Source of the DNA: Solirubrobacterales bacterium
Lineage (GTDB): Bacteria; Actinomycetota; Thermoleophilia; Solirubrobacterales; 70-9
DNA: 43,508 bases
Assembly: GCA_035573435.1 (NCBI GenBank)
Contig: DATMZR010000024.1
Span: 1 to 43,508, forward strand
Reading direction: 5' to 3'
The notes beneath the pieces were generated by a model. It saw only the letters and a list, made by a program, of their open reading frames with translations. It was not told where the DNA came from and made no database searches. Position 1 is the stretch's first letter. Each line of letters starts with the position of its first letter. The position numbers were made by a program, and so were the translations under genes. Shown here piece after piece: positions 16,431 to 25,448 of the stretch.

Positions 16431-17627
16431 CTAATAGGGCGCGCCGACGGTCTTGGCCCAGTCCGGATCGACGCTGAAGACGCCATCGGCGTCCACCTTG
16501 TCAACCGTCACGGTGGCGGGCTCACGGTTGCCGCTCCCGGGCTTCAAGGTGATCGATCCGGTCCAGCCCTGCTGGTTCCGCACCTCATCGAGCGCGGCGG
16601 TCAGCTTGTCGGCGTCGAACCCGCCGGCCTGCTCGACCCCGTGCGCGAGGATGTTCAGCGAGTCGTACGTGTAGGGGCTCCACGTGCCTGGGGCTTCGCC
16701 GAACTGGTCCTGGTACTGGGAGACGAAGGCACCTGAGTCCTTGAAGTCGTGGGGTGCGGGCACGCCCACCACCTCGCAGTTGGACGCCGCGTCGCCTGCG
16801 TCCTGGAGGTAGCCGGTGTCGTAGGCGCCGTAGTCGAGAAGGCAGGTGGGGCTCGAGCCCTGAGAGATGGCCTTGGCGATCCCGGCACCCTCGGGGAAGT
16901 ACACCGCGGCGTAAATCGCGTCGGGCTTGCCGGCGGCGAGCTTGTCGACTACGCCGGAGTAGTTCCCTTGGCCAGGTTCGAGCTGCTGAAACGCCGTCAC
17001 GTCAACGCCACGGCCCTCCAGGTCGCTGCGGACTTCGCCCGCGATGCCCTTCGTGTACTCCTCGGTTTTGTCATACGCGATAGCCACCCTCGAGGCGCGG
17101 ATGAACTTGGTCAGCGCCTCGCCGATCACCGGGGCGATCTGGGAGACCATGGGCTGCAACGTGAACCCAAAGCCCTCGGTGTCGTTGTCAGACGTGAGGC
17201 GGATCGGAACCAGACCGACGTCTTTGTAGAGCGGGAGCGTCTCGATCCCCACGCCGGAGTTGTAGGGCCCGACCACGCCGTCGAGGCCCTCGTCGATTGC
17301 CTTCTTCGCCGCTGGGACGCCGATCTTGGGATCACCACCGTCGTCGATCGGGACGACTTCGATGTCCCTGCCCTCGAGGCCGCCGTCGGCGTTGATCTGA
17401 TCGGCGGCAAGCTCGGCGCCATTCAGCATCCCCTCACCGAGGGTTTTCAAATCACCTGATAGTGGCGCCTCCAGGCCGATTCGCCAGCTATCCGAGGAGT
17501 CGTCGGAGCCGCCGCAAGCGGTGGGTCCGAGGGTGAGCATGACCACCGCGAAAACAGCGGCGGCGAACTTCAGATGAGGGGTGTGCGAGTGGATCGGCCT
17601 CACGGATCCTTCCTGCGTCGGCGCCAT
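16431..17627 (-). CDS. LivK-type ABC transporter substrate-binding lipoprotein
   Basis: A 398-residue periplasmic-binding-protein type 1 lipoprotein. Lipobox PTAC with Cys38, then GGSDDSSDS. The mature domain opens IGLEAPLSGDLKTLGEGMLNGAE and contains VVGPYNSG and LDYGAYDTGYL, as in branched-chain amino acid, amide or urea binding proteins. No permease or ATPase gene adjoins it, so it is an orphan receptor or works with a transporter elsewhere. The start may be the ATG at 17627 or a nearby downstream GTG. It is divergent from the FAD-oxidase gene and ends 3 nt from the DUF1330 stop. Confidence 0.9.
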   Translation of the reverse strand: MAPTQEGSVRPIHSHTPHLKFAAAVFAVVMLTLGPTACGGSDDSSDSWRIGLEAPLSGDLKTLGEGMLNGAELAADQINADGGLEGRDIEVVPIDDGGDPKIGVPAAKKAIDEGLDGVVGPYNSGVGIETLPLYKDVGLVPIRLTSDNDTEGFGFTLQPMVSQIAPVIGEALTKFIRASRVAIAYDKTEEYTKGIAGEVRSDLEGRGVDVTAFQQLEPGQGNYSGVVDKLAAGKPDAIYAAVYFPEGAGIAKAISQGSSPTCLLDYGAYDTGYLQDAGDAASNCEVVGVPAPHDFKDSGAFVSQYQDQFGEAPGTWSPYTYDSLNILAHGVEQAGGFDADKLTAALDEVRNQQGWTGSITLKPGSGNREPATVTVDKVDADGVFSVDPDWAKTVGAPY

Positions 17628-17697
17628 CTCGAGCAGCGCACATCCTAGGAGCCAAGGCGACGCAAGCGCCGCGCGGGTACCGAACCCGAGCGGTGGT

Positions 17698-17703
17698 TAG
17701 AGT
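17698..17703 (+). promoter_or_regulatory. -10 element TAGAGT, leaderless-type
   Basis: TAGAGT ends 7 nt before GTG 17711, with no Shine-Dalgarno between them. Confidence 0.55.
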
Positions 17704-17710
17704 TCGCGCC

Positions 17711-19069
17711 GTGGGGGACTTTTCCGGACTCTCCATCCGCGGGGATGTGGTGACGGCCGACGATGCGCACTGGGACCAGGTGCGCCAGCCTTGGAACCTG
17801 GCGGCAGATCAGCGCCCCTCCGCGGTCGCCTTGGTGGAGGGGCCCGACGACGTCGCGAAAGTGGTCGGCTTCGCGCACGACAACGGGCTGAGGGTGGCGG
17901 CTCAGGGCACCGGACACGGCGCCGTCGCGCTTGGGTCGCTCGACGACGTGATCCTGATCAAGACCGATCGCATGCGCGGCGTCGAGGTCGAGGATGGGCG
18001 CGCTCGCGTCGAGGCGGGGGCGTGGGCCAGCGACCTTGGAGAGGCGGCGGCGAAGACGGGTCAGGCGTTCCTGCCCGGCACCTCGCCGAACGTGGGCGTG
18101 ACGGGCTACACGCTTGGCGGTGGCCTCAGCTGGCTCGGTCGCAAGTACGGGTGGGCGTGCAACCGGGTGACCGCGATCGAGCTGGTCACCGCGGATGGCG
18201 AGGCTCGCACCGTGGATGCCGCGACCGACGCCGACCTCTTCTGGGCGCTTCGGGGCGGTGGCGGCGGCTACGCGGTGGTCACGGCATTGCACGTCGAGCT
18301 TGTGCCGGTCTCGGAGGCTTACGCCGGAGCTCTGCTCTTCTCGCCCGAGCTGACGGAGGAGGGAATCAGGGCCTATCGCGATTGGACCATGGACGCGCCG
18401 GAGGAGGCCGGAAGCATGGTGCGCATGCTCAACCTGCCTCCGATCCCCGACGTCCCTGAGCCCCTGCGCGGGAAGAGGTGGCTCGCCGTTTCCGCAGCCT
18501 GCATCGGCAGCAGGGAGGAGGGGGAGCAGGCGATCGCGCCGCTGCGCGAGATCGGTGAACCGGCCGTTGACACCTTCGACCAGATTCCCGCCCCCGGTCT
18601 CACCCGGATCGCCATGGATCCCGAGCCGCCGGTGCCGGGCCTCGGTCACCATGGCCTCCTGACGGTGCTGCCCGACGACGCGATCGCCAGCTTCGTCGAC
18701 GCCGCGGGGCCGGAGTCGAATTCGCCGCTTCTGCTCGCCGAGCTTCGCCACCTTGGCGGAGCGCTCCGGCGCCCCCCCGAGGACCATGGGGCGCTCGACA
18801 AGCTCGACGCCGAGTTCGTGATGCTGGGGATCGGCATGCTGATGGACCCGGCGCTGCGTGAGCCGATCACCAGCGCCCTCGACAGGCTCGCGGACGCAGT
18901 GGATCCCTGGGCCGCGGAGGGCGGCTACTTCAACTACGCCGAGCGGCCCTGCGACGTCGAGGCGATCCTGCCCGCGGAGACCTGCGAGCGCCTCGCCCAG
19001 GTGAAGCGCAGCTGGGATCCGGACGACCGCATCCTGGCGAACCACTCGTTGGCGGCCGCGACGGCCTAG
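17711..19069 (+). CDS. FAD-linked oxidase (BBE-type, PCMH fold)
   Basis: About 452 residues. The N-terminal FAD-binding PCMH domain (about 30-205) has GTGHG with H69 in the position that carries 8-alpha-histidyl FAD in this family. The second attachment site, where bicovalent members have Cys, reads SPNVGVTGYTLGGG here with Ser, so single covalent or non-covalent flavin is expected. WLGRKYGWACN follows. The C-terminal berberine-bridge element ends YFNYAE and RSWDPDDRILANHSL. It would oxidise an alcohol or sugar-like substrate with O2. GTG 17711 is preferred over GTG 17693 because of the -10 spacing. The methyltransferase gene follows after 7 nt. Confidence 0.9.
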   Translation: MGDFSGLSIRGDVVTADDAHWDQVRQPWNLAADQRPSAVALVEGPDDVAKVVGFAHDNGLRVAAQGTGHGAVALGSLDDVILIKTDRMRGVEVEDGRARVEAGAWASDLGEAAAKTGQAFLPGTSPNVGVTGYTLGGGLSWLGRKYGWACNRVTAIELVTADGEARTVDAATDADLFWALRGGGGGYAVVTALHVELVPVSEAYAGALLFSPELTEEGIRAYRDWTMDAPEEAGSMVRMLNLPPIPDVPEPLRGKRWLAVSAACIGSREEGEQAIAPLREIGEPAVDTFDQIPAPGLTRIAMDPEPPVPGLGHHGLLTVLPDDAIASFVDAAGPESNSPLLLAELRHLGGALRRPPEDHGALDKLDAEFVMLGIGMLMDPALREPITSALDRLADAVDPWAAEGGYFNYAERPCDVEAILPAETCERLAQVKRSWDPDDRILANHSLAAATA

Positions 19070-19076
19070 CTCCTCG

Positions 19077-19850
19077 ATGGGGGAGAAGGTCGCGTGGTGC
19101 GAGATGGAGAACGCCGAGTACACGGCTGACCTCGACCTCTGGCTGGGCCTGTGCAGCCCGAACCCACTGAGCGGTTCGCCCGCGCCGACATTCGGCGCCG
19201 AGTCGGTGCTCGAGCTGGGCGCCGGCGTGGGGCGGGTGTCCCTTCGGCTGCGGGCGCTCGGGGTCGAGGTGTGGGCCCTCGACACCGAGCAGGAGCTACT
19301 CGATGAGCTCGTGCGGCTGGCTCAGGCTGGCGGGATGGGGGAGATCTCCCCGATCTGCGCGGATGCCCGCTCCTTCGTGAACCTCGGGCGCCACTTCGAC
19401 CTCGTGATCGCCCCACAGGTCTTCGTGCAGATGTTCGAGACCCGGGCGGACCGGGTGGCAGTCATGGGGTCCGCCGCTCGCCACCTGGCGCGGCAGGACG
19501 GTTCGTCGTTCTGGATGACCTTTCACCCCGACCTCGAGCCGGCTTGGGCTGACGAGGATGCTCCGCTCTTCCCACAGGTGACGGAACTGGATGGGCGCAC
19601 GTTCGAGACGGAGCCGGTGGACAGCTACTGGTACAGCCAAAACGGGGAGCGATCGCTCCGGATCGTCTGGTCGCGCCGGGTCGACGGTGAGGAGAGCGCC
19701 ACCGAGCGGAGCTACGCAGATCTGACCCAGGCCAGGGTCGAGGCGGAGGCGCGCCAAGCAGGGCTCGAACTGATCGACGCGATCACCCTGTGTGGCAACA
19801 ACGGCTTCCTGGACCAGGTGGCGTTGCGGTTCATCGTGTCCCAGCCCTAG
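19077..19850 (+). CDS. Class I SAM-dependent methyltransferase
   Basis: A 257-residue methyltransferase. Motif I VLELGAGVGRVS (44-55), acidic end of strand 2 in LDT (D69), ADARSF near residue 98, and FDLVIAPQVFVQM as the motif IV region. The target is unknown. It starts 7 nt after the FAD-oxidase gene and is almost certainly co-transcribed with it, which hints at joint action on a small molecule. An internal ATG at 19104 is an alternative start. Its stop codon shares a CTAG with the stop of the convergent MFS gene. Confidence 0.85.
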   Translation: MGEKVAWCEMENAEYTADLDLWLGLCSPNPLSGSPAPTFGAESVLELGAGVGRVSLRLRALGVEVWALDTEQELLDELVRLAQAGGMGEISPICADARSFVNLGRHFDLVIAPQVFVQMFETRADRVAVMGSAARHLARQDGSSFWMTFHPDLEPAWADEDAPLFPQVTELDGRTFETEPVDSYWYSQNGERSLRIVWSRRVDGEESATERSYADLTQARVEAEARQAGLELIDAITLCGNNGFLDQVALRFIVSQP

Positions 19851-21559
19851 AACCCCAGCGCGCCTCGGGCAAGATCCTCGATCGAGCGCGGGTCGACACC
19901 GTGCTCTGCCTCGTAGGTGGTGGCGGCGTCCTCGTCCACCAGCGCGATCGCGAGCTCCTCTCGCGAGGAGCCGAACTCACATGCTGCGCGGTCGAGTCCC
20001 GCCAGGGCGACGTCCTGAACAACGCCGCCGATGCCACCCGTCCCCGGTAGATCGCGCCCCTCACAAGGGTTGAGGATGGCCACCGCCTCGGGCTCGGCAC
20101 CTCTGGCGAGGAGGGCCTGGCAGGCCGCGAGGGCAAGCGCTGAGCCCGCCACTACGAGCGAGATGCGGGCGGCGCGTCCGCCCCGCCACGGGAACACGGC
20201 GAGCGCGCCGAGCAGGCCTAGCGCGCCGGTAACGAGGAAGGCGGCCGCGAACGCGTCGTTGATGCCGGCCACGAGCGTCTCGTCGGCCCGCCGCGTGAGA
20301 TCGTCATATACGGCGGCCGTCTCGGGGTCGTCGCCCACGCTTCCCGCCGCCGCATCGAGGGAGCTGCGGAGGGTCTCGCGTGGATCGACCGGGTCGAGGT
20401 CGGCGGTGACGGCGCTCGCGAGCTCGATCTTGTCGAGCGGCCCGAGCTCGGCGTCGAGCACCAGTGCCGCGCCGCGCTCCCGAGTCTCGGCGACCGAGTC
20501 GTCGATCTGTGCCGCGGTGATCGGCGCCACCAGCAAGAGCGCGAGCGTGACTCCGGCGTGGCGAATCGCGAGCAGCGACGCAGTCTGTGCCGGCGTCCGT
20601 TCGGGAAGCATGGGGCCGATGAGCGACGTGAGAGCGAGGCCCATGCCGAGTCCCGCCAGGACCTGCGGCAGCACCGTCCACGCCACCGACGCCGATGGAA
20701 GGAATGCGAGCGTGACGACACCGGCACCGACCAGGGCGCAGCCTGCAGTCGCGAGAACACGCGGCTCGCCCCGGATCCGCATCCCGACCAGGGCAGCGGC
20801 GGGCACAATCGCGACCACGAACGCCGCTTCGAGCGGCGACAGCGACCACCCCGACACGAGCAAGAGGACGAGCAGGAACAGCACCGCGCTCAGCGCGGCC
20901 GACACGAGCCCGAGCGCGGCCGCCGCCCCGAGCTGGATGCGCTTACGCGCAGCCGGTTTCTCCTGTTCCGCGGCGGCGAGTGGCCCATCGATCGTCACGC
21001 CTGCCGAGCCGGTCACGGCCAACGCCGCCGCAGAGAGGATGCCGACCGGAGCCTGAACGAGGAAGATCGCGCGCCAGTCAAACAGCTCGGTGAGGATCCC
21101 GCCCAGGGCGGGCCCAACGGCCGCCCCGAGCACCGCGGCCGCTGTCCACAGTCGCTCTCTGCCGCGCTCTTCGACGGTCAGGAACGCGAACCCGGCCATG
21201 AGACCGGCAGCCGCGCCGAGCGCCTGCGCTCCGCGCAGCAGGAGAAGTGGTGTCAACGAGTTGACCAAGCCGCACCCCGCTCCGGCCGCGGCGAAGACGA
21301 TGAAACCCCAGACGCCGAGACGCGTGGAGCCCACGAGTCGTCGCAGCCGTTCGGCCGGGATCAGCGCGACGGCGAGAACGAGCGTGTAGACGGCGAGCAC
21401 GGCGGCAACTCCCTCGACAGTCGTGTCGAGCTCGACGATCAGCTGCGGGAGCGCGAGCGTCACGACCGACGCGTCGGCGAGCGCCAAGGCCACCCCAACC
21501 GCCACAAGCGGTCGAGCGAGCCTCATGCCAGCGAGGAAAGGATCGCGCTGCACAACCAC
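19847..21559 (-). CDS. MFS transporter, DHA2-like, with extracytoplasmic loop and soluble tail
   Basis: A 570-residue polytopic protein with the major-facilitator pattern: DASVVTLALPQLIVELD in the first segment, LRGAQALGAAAGLMAG and GAAVGPALGGIL further on, and a drug-exporter-like length. A loop of about 80 residues rich in Asp and Ala (about 385-450) precedes the last two hydrophobic segments. About 70 soluble residues follow the last segment, with two Cys (in NPCEGRD and RAACEFG). This tail is unusual for the family. The start is uncertain between GTG 21559 and ATG 21526. It is divergent from LtrA, with only 24 bp between starts, so the promoters overlap. Confidence 0.85.
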   Translation of the reverse strand: MVVQRDPFLAGMRLARPLVAVGVALALADASVVTLALPQLIVELDTTVEGVAAVLAVYTLVLAVALIPAERLRRLVGSTRLGVWGFIVFAAAGAGCGLVNSLTPLLLLRGAQALGAAAGLMAGFAFLTVEERGRERLWTAAAVLGAAVGPALGGILTELFDWRAIFLVQAPVGILSAAALAVTGSAGVTIDGPLAAAEQEKPAARKRIQLGAAAALGLVSAALSAVLFLLVLLLVSGWSLSPLEAAFVVAIVPAAALVGMRIRGEPRVLATAGCALVGAGVVTLAFLPSASVAWTVLPQVLAGLGMGLALTSLIGPMLPERTPAQTASLLAIRHAGVTLALLLVAPITAAQIDDSVAETRERGAALVLDAELGPLDKIELASAVTADLDPVDPRETLRSSLDAAAGSVGDDPETAAVYDDLTRRADETLVAGINDAFAAAFLVTGALGLLGALAVFPWRGGRAARISLVVAGSALALAACQALLARGAEPEAVAILNPCEGRDLPGTGGIGGVVQDVALAGLDRAACEFGSSREELAIALVDEDAATTYEAEHGVDPRSIEDLARGALGF

Positions 21560-21583
21560 ACCTCATATAGGTTCGCGCGCGAG

Positions 21584-22825
21584 ATGAGCGAGCGCAGTGG
21601 AGCGGAGGTCGGCTCACCCCTGACGCTGGGCGCGGGGCTGCGTCGTTGGTTCCTGCGCCCGCCACGGCCGCGCGGCGAGGTGATCGAGGACCGCACGGTC
21701 AGCTTCCTCGAGCTCTTCTACGACCTGGTCTACGTGGCGCTCATCGGCCAGCTTGCGCATACGCTGGCCGGAGACGTCTCGTGGTCGGGCGTGATCGATT
21801 TCGCGGTCGTCTTCGGCCTGATCTGGATCGGCTGGTTCAACGGCGCGCAGTTCCACGAGCTGCACGGCCGCGAGGACGGGCGCAACCGCTCGTTCATCTT
21901 CTTGCAGATGGGGATCCTCACCGTGCTGGCCGCGTTCACCGCACACGCGGCGAGCACCGACGGGGAACGGTTCGCGCTCACCTACGCGGTGCTGCTGGCG
22001 GTCCTGGTATGGCAGTGGGCCTCGGTGTACCGGACCGATGCGCCCGAGTACCGTCCGGGGGCGCTCCGCTACCTCGTCGGCCTGGTGGTCTCGATCGGAG
22101 TGCTGGTCGCCACCTCGGGCATGGAGGACACGGCGCGGGTGGCCGTCTGGGCGGCCGTCGTCGTCGGGTCGATCGCGCTCGTCGTCATCTACATGCTGCG
22201 TACGCCCGATGACTCTCTGGGGATCAGGGCCACGGCCTCGATGGCCGAGCGCTACGGGTTGTTCATCATCATCGTCCTCGGCGAGGTCGTCGTCGGCGTG
22301 GTCGACGGGCTGCAGGGGGTCGAGGACCTCGACTTCCGCACGGTGGCGACGGGCATTCTCGGGCTCAGCGTCGCGTTCGGCTTCTGGTGGACCTACTTCG
22401 ACTTCGTCGGGCGCCGGCTGCCGCGTCAGGACGGAGGCTCGCTGGTGCTGTGGCTCTACAGCCAGCTTCCGATCGCGCTCGCGGTGGCGGCAGCCGGCGC
22501 CGGCATGGTGAGCCTGATCGAGCACGCCGCCGACGCCCGCACGCCCGAGCCCTCGAGCTGGCTGCTGGCCGGCTCGGTCGCGGCCCTGCTGATCGCCCTC
22601 GTGCCGGCGATCATCGCGCTCGCCGACTACCGAAGGCTCGCTCGGCTCTACCGCCCGCTCGCGGTGGCATTGCTGCTTGGTGCGGCGGCCGCGCTGGCGA
22701 TCGGCTGGGCCCGCCCGGCGCCCTGGCTGCTCGCGACGCTGCTCGACCTGATCCTGATCGCGATCTGGTCGTTTGCGTTCGTCCGAACCCTGCGGACGAC
22801 GCGGACCGCGCCCGAACCCGGTTAG
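21584..22825 (+). CDS. LtrA-family (low temperature requirement A) membrane protein
   Basis: A 413-residue polytopic membrane protein with about 11 hydrophobic segments. The signature VSFLELFYDLVYVALIGQLA (about 40-59) and ERYGLFIIIVLGEVVVGV (about 222-239) define the LtrA superfamily. The original member affects growth at low temperature in Listeria; the molecular function remains unclear. CATATAGG lies about 12 nt upstream of the ATG and could be the -10, giving a very short leader. It lies divergent to the MFS gene. Confidence 0.93.
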   Translation: MSERSGAEVGSPLTLGAGLRRWFLRPPRPRGEVIEDRTVSFLELFYDLVYVALIGQLAHTLAGDVSWSGVIDFAVVFGLIWIGWFNGAQFHELHGREDGRNRSFIFLQMGILTVLAAFTAHAASTDGERFALTYAVLLAVLVWQWASVYRTDAPEYRPGALRYLVGLVVSIGVLVATSGMEDTARVAVWAAVVVGSIALVVIYMLRTPDDSLGIRATASMAERYGLFIIIVLGEVVVGVVDGLQGVEDLDFRTVATGILGLSVAFGFWWTYFDFVGRRLPRQDGGSLVLWLYSQLPIALAVAAAGAGMVSLIEHAADARTPEPSSWLLAGSVAALLIALVPAIIALADYRRLARLYRPLAVALLLGAAAALAIGWARPAPWLLATLLDLILIAIWSFAFVRTLRTTRTAPEPG

Positions 22826-22848
22826 GGAAGCCATCGCGTTCGGGGCGG

Positions 22849-22854
22849 TAGGTT
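22849..22854 (+). promoter_or_regulatory. -10 element TAGGTT, leaderless-type
   Basis: TAGGTT ends 8 nt before GTG 22863, without a Shine-Dalgarno. Confidence 0.45.
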
Positions 22855-22862
22855 GTGCCCTG

Positions 22863-23306
22863 GTGCCGGCGCGCCGAAAGACGAAGCGGAGGCTCGCCAG
22901 CGGGTTAGCCAGGTACGCGTTCAATCCCGTCGTCCGCGGGCTGTTTCGCGTCGGGATTCCGGCGCCGGGGATCGCGATCCTGGAGACCATTGGTCGCAAG
23001 TCCGGGCAGCCGAGACGCAACCCGGTCACCAACGGCCTCGACGACGGGGTCTTTTGGATCGTTGCCGAGCACGGGCGCCGGGCGAGCTACGTCAGGAACA
23101 TCGAGGCGAATCCTCGCGTTCGCATTCACGTCGGCCGACGATGGCGCGAGGGCACCGCCCGGCTCGTCCCCGAGGATGATCCACGCGAGAGGCTGCGGTA
23201 CATCGGTTCGAGGCGGCCGATCACGAGACTGAATACGGCGACCGTACGCTTCATGCAGACGGATCTGATGACGGTCCGGATTGACCTGGATGGCGAGCAG
23301 CGGTAG
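22863..23306 (+). CDS. Deazaflavin (F420)-dependent nitroreductase family protein (DUF385)
   Basis: A 147-residue split-barrel protein. ETIGRKSGQPRRNPVTN and VFWIVAEHGRRASYVRNIEANPRVRIHV (in two stretches) are the diagnostic segments of the Ddn/DUF385 family, which in mycobacteria uses reduced F420 to reduce quinones or nitro compounds. A basic N-terminal stretch (ARRKTKRRLASG) could contact the membrane. The GTG start at 22863 fits a leaderless transcript. Its end overlaps the start of the next gene by 17 nt, so the two are coupled. Confidence 0.9.
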   Translation: MPARRKTKRRLASGLARYAFNPVVRGLFRVGIPAPGIAILETIGRKSGQPRRNPVTNGLDDGVFWIVAEHGRRASYVRNIEANPRVRIHVGRRWREGTARLVPEDDPRERLRYIGSRRPITRLNTATVRFMQTDLMTVRIDLDGEQR

Positions 23307-24225
23307 CGCCGAATCGCGCGCCAATGCCCAATACGCGTCGATGAGCCAGCAGGCAGGCGCACTCGCCTTGGCCGAGGCGCAGGTCGAGGCCGCGCGCAAC
23401 GATCCAGCGGCACGCCTGGCGTTGATGGCACGCCTGTTCCACGGGCCGACGGGCAGCGCGCCGCGCCACCTGCCGTTCCGACGGGCGGCGTTGTCGTTCA
23501 TGCGCTGGCAGGCGCAGCGCGGCGTGCTCAATTCGCTCTACGCGTCACCGCCCGGCAGTGTGTGGTGGCGGGGTGTCAACGAGCGCCTGCTCCGGGACGG
23601 GTGCGAAACGGTCGCGCTTCTTGGTGGCCTGGCAGGAGAGCCGTCGTCGCGGGCCGTGCGGCTTTGGTTGGAGTTCAGCGCGAGACCGACGGGACGCAAT
23701 TGGTACCGAGCACACAACGCGAGCATCGTGGGCGGTTACCTGGAGCATCGGGGGCTCGCCGAGGCGGAGAGCGCGCCTGAGCGATTCTTCATGAACGTCG
23801 CGCTGCTCCGCGTGCTCTACGCGCACGCGCTCGTCGCAGCGCCGGACCTGGCGCTGGGACGGTTGGCGCCGCTCGGCCGTGTGGTGGGCGATCCGCGCCT
23901 TGGAGCGGCTGGAGTGTTCCTCTCGCTCAGGCGTGTGCTACCGAACCGCTATCCGCTCGACGGCGCCGTCGAGCGTTACATCGCCGATGAGCGGCGCCTT
24001 GGTCGGGTGCTCGACTACGCGGTAATCGCTCCGCGCCTGCAAGACCTGTACGAGTGGTCGGTCGACGAGCTCGCCGAACCGCGCCTGCTCCAGTTGGTTC
24101 GCCAAGGCAACCCCATTTACGCCTGGCGATTCGAGGAGCGACATGTGTGGCGCTCTCAGCACATGCCATTCGCAGCCCGCGTGCTAGCACGCCTCACGCG
24201 AGCAGCCTCACCCAGGCCGTTGTGA
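23290..24225 (+). CDS. Conserved protein of unknown function
   Basis: A 311-residue protein, mostly helical, with no transmembrane segment or signal peptide. A segment with many aromatics and Arg (HLPFRRAALSFMRWQ, then SVWWRGVNERLLRDG) and a later GNPIYAWRFEERHVWR look conserved in style, and I have a loose recollection of similar actinobacterial hypothetical proteins. No function can be assigned. The start may be ATG 23290, which overlaps the DUF385 gene, or ATG 23341 (MSQQAG). Its 3' end overlaps the convergent TetR gene by 32 nt. Confidence 0.7.
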   Translation: MASSGSAESRANAQYASMSQQAGALALAEAQVEAARNDPAARLALMARLFHGPTGSAPRHLPFRRAALSFMRWQAQRGVLNSLYASPPGSVWWRGVNERLLRDGCETVALLGGLAGEPSSRAVRLWLEFSARPTGRNWYRAHNASIVGGYLEHRGLAEAESAPERFFMNVALLRVLYAHALVAAPDLALGRLAPLGRVVGDPRLGAAGVFLSLRRVLPNRYPLDGAVERYIADERRLGRVLDYAVIAPRLQDLYEWSVDELAEPRLLQLVRQGNPIYAWRFEERHVWRSQHMPFAARVLARLTRAASPRPL

Positions 24226-24781
24226 GCGCATCGAGAACCGCCGCACGCGAGACGCCGGCGTCCTCGATCCTCCAGAGAACGAGAGCCGCCATCCCCATGC
24301 TCATCAGCTCGGCGAGCGGCTCGATCTCGCGCCGAGGAATCGGGGAGGAGGCCAGTGAACGGATCAGCTGCACCAGGACGCCCCGCGCCTCCGCATGCAC
24401 CTCACGCCGGCGGGCGGCGATCTCAGAGCCGCCGCCGGTGTCCCGGAACAGCATCTTCCAGGAGTACGAGCGGGTCTCGACGTAGTCGAGCCAGATCTCG
24501 AGCACCGTGCGCAAGCGCTGCTCCCGAGTCCCTTCGGCCGGCATCGAGGCGACGAAACCGGCCAGGTCGTCGCGGTGACGGTCGAGCAACGCGAGGTAGA
24601 GGTCGCGCTTCGAGTCGAAGTGGCGGTAGACGATCGGCTTGGTCACCCCAGCGGCGGCTGCGATCTCGTCGAGGCGGGCTCCGTCGTAGCCGCGCTCGCC
24701 AAACAGCTGGCCCGCCGCCTCGACGATCAGCGCGCGTCGCTCGGCGACTGGAAGGCGTCGTTGGGAAGCATGGGGAGCCAT
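24194..24781 (-). CDS. TetR-family transcriptional regulator
   Basis: A 195-residue repressor-type protein. The N-terminal helix-turn-helix (about 15-58) reads IVEAAGQLFGERGYDGARLDEIAAAAG in order, then VTKPIVYRHFDSKRDLY. The C-terminal helical ligand domain is of usual length. It is divergent from the cupin gene. A perfect inverted repeat GTTACT-CATC-AGTAAC lies 2 nt before its start codon and overlaps the -35 region of the cupin gene, so it probably represses both itself and the cupin gene. Confidence 0.93.
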   Translation of the reverse strand: MAPHASQRRLPVAERRALIVEAAGQLFGERGYDGARLDEIAAAAGVTKPIVYRHFDSKRDLYLALLDRHRDDLAGFVASMPAEGTREQRLRTVLEIWLDYVETRSYSWKMLFRDTGGGSEIAARRREVHAEARGVLVQLIRSLASSPIPRREIEPLAELMSMGMAALVLWRIEDAGVSRAAVLDALTTAWVRLLA

Positions 24782-24783
24782 GA

Positions 24784-24813
24784 GTTACTCATCAGTAACA
24801 TAGCTGCTATGGT
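24784..24813 (+). promoter_or_regulatory. TetR operator and cupin promoter
   Basis: Inverted repeat GTTACT (24784-24789), CATC, AGTAAC (24794-24799). TTACTC (24785-24790) and TATGGT (24808-24813) with a 17-nt spacer form a plausible promoter for the cupin gene, so a bound repressor would cover the -35. On the minus strand, TATGTT abuts the operator and could be the -10 of the regulator gene. Confidence 0.65.
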
Positions 24814-24847
24814 GGATCTCAGGACGGACCACGAAGGAGGTTGCGAG

Positions 24848-25423
24848 ATGACCACCAAGACGACCCCACCGGGGACGACCGACGAGGCCCGCAGCGAGGA
24901 GGCGATTCTGAGCAGCGCCCGGGGCGAGGTCGAGGACCCGATCCACCGCGTCTCCTACAGCTTTCGCCGCGAGGGCACCGAGCTATGGGTCTATACCTGG
25001 ATGGACGACGGCGCGCACCTGCCCGAGCACTTCCACCCGTCCCTGGAGGAGCACTGGGAGACTCTGGAGGGCACGGCGCGTGTGAAGCTCGATGGGGTCT
25101 CGCGCGATCTCGTGCCCGCGGACGGGCAGGTCCTCATCGGCCGTAACGTCCGCCATGAGCTCAGAAACGAGAGCGGTCGCCCGGCTCGGATGCGGACCAG
25201 GGTTACGCCGGCGGGACGGCTCGAGGACTTCCTCACGGAGAGTGCCCGGGCGGCGGGCGAGGGTCTCTTCAACAAGCGCAACCTGCCTACCAGCTTCCGC
25301 GGGGCGACCTGGGTCGCCGACTTCGCGCTGCGATTCCGCGACGAGACGGTGATGACCTCACCGCCGCCCGCGCTACAGCGCCTGGTGCTTCCGCTGCTGG
25401 CGCGGTTCGCGCGGGCTTCGTGA
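24848..25423 (+). CDS. Cupin-domain protein
   Basis: A 191-residue protein with one cupin barrel. Motif 1 is HFHPSLEEHWETLEG with H61, H63 and E67 or E68 as metal ligands; motif 2 includes GRNVRHELRNESG with H103. The C-terminal 60 residues are helical with a hydrophobic end (ALQRLVLPLLARFA), perhaps membrane-associated. The substrate is unknown. AAGGAGG lies 7 nt before the ATG, one of the few strong Shine-Dalgarno sites here. Expression is probably controlled by the divergent TetR regulator through the operator between them. Confidence 0.88.
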   Translation: MTTKTTPPGTTDEARSEEAILSSARGEVEDPIHRVSYSFRREGTELWVYTWMDDGAHLPEHFHPSLEEHWETLEGTARVKLDGVSRDLVPADGQVLIGRNVRHELRNESGRPARMRTRVTPAGRLEDFLTESARAAGEGLFNKRNLPTSFRGATWVADFALRFRDETVMTSPPPALQRLVLPLLARFARAS

Positions 25424-25448
25424 GCGGCCGACGGAGCGCCAGGAGGGG

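Noticed and set aside
17645-19285. A 546-codon minus-strand ORF opposite the FAD oxidase
   Set aside because: Shadow ORF: the plus strand carries clear PCMH and BBE motifs, while this one is Arg/His-rich without domains.
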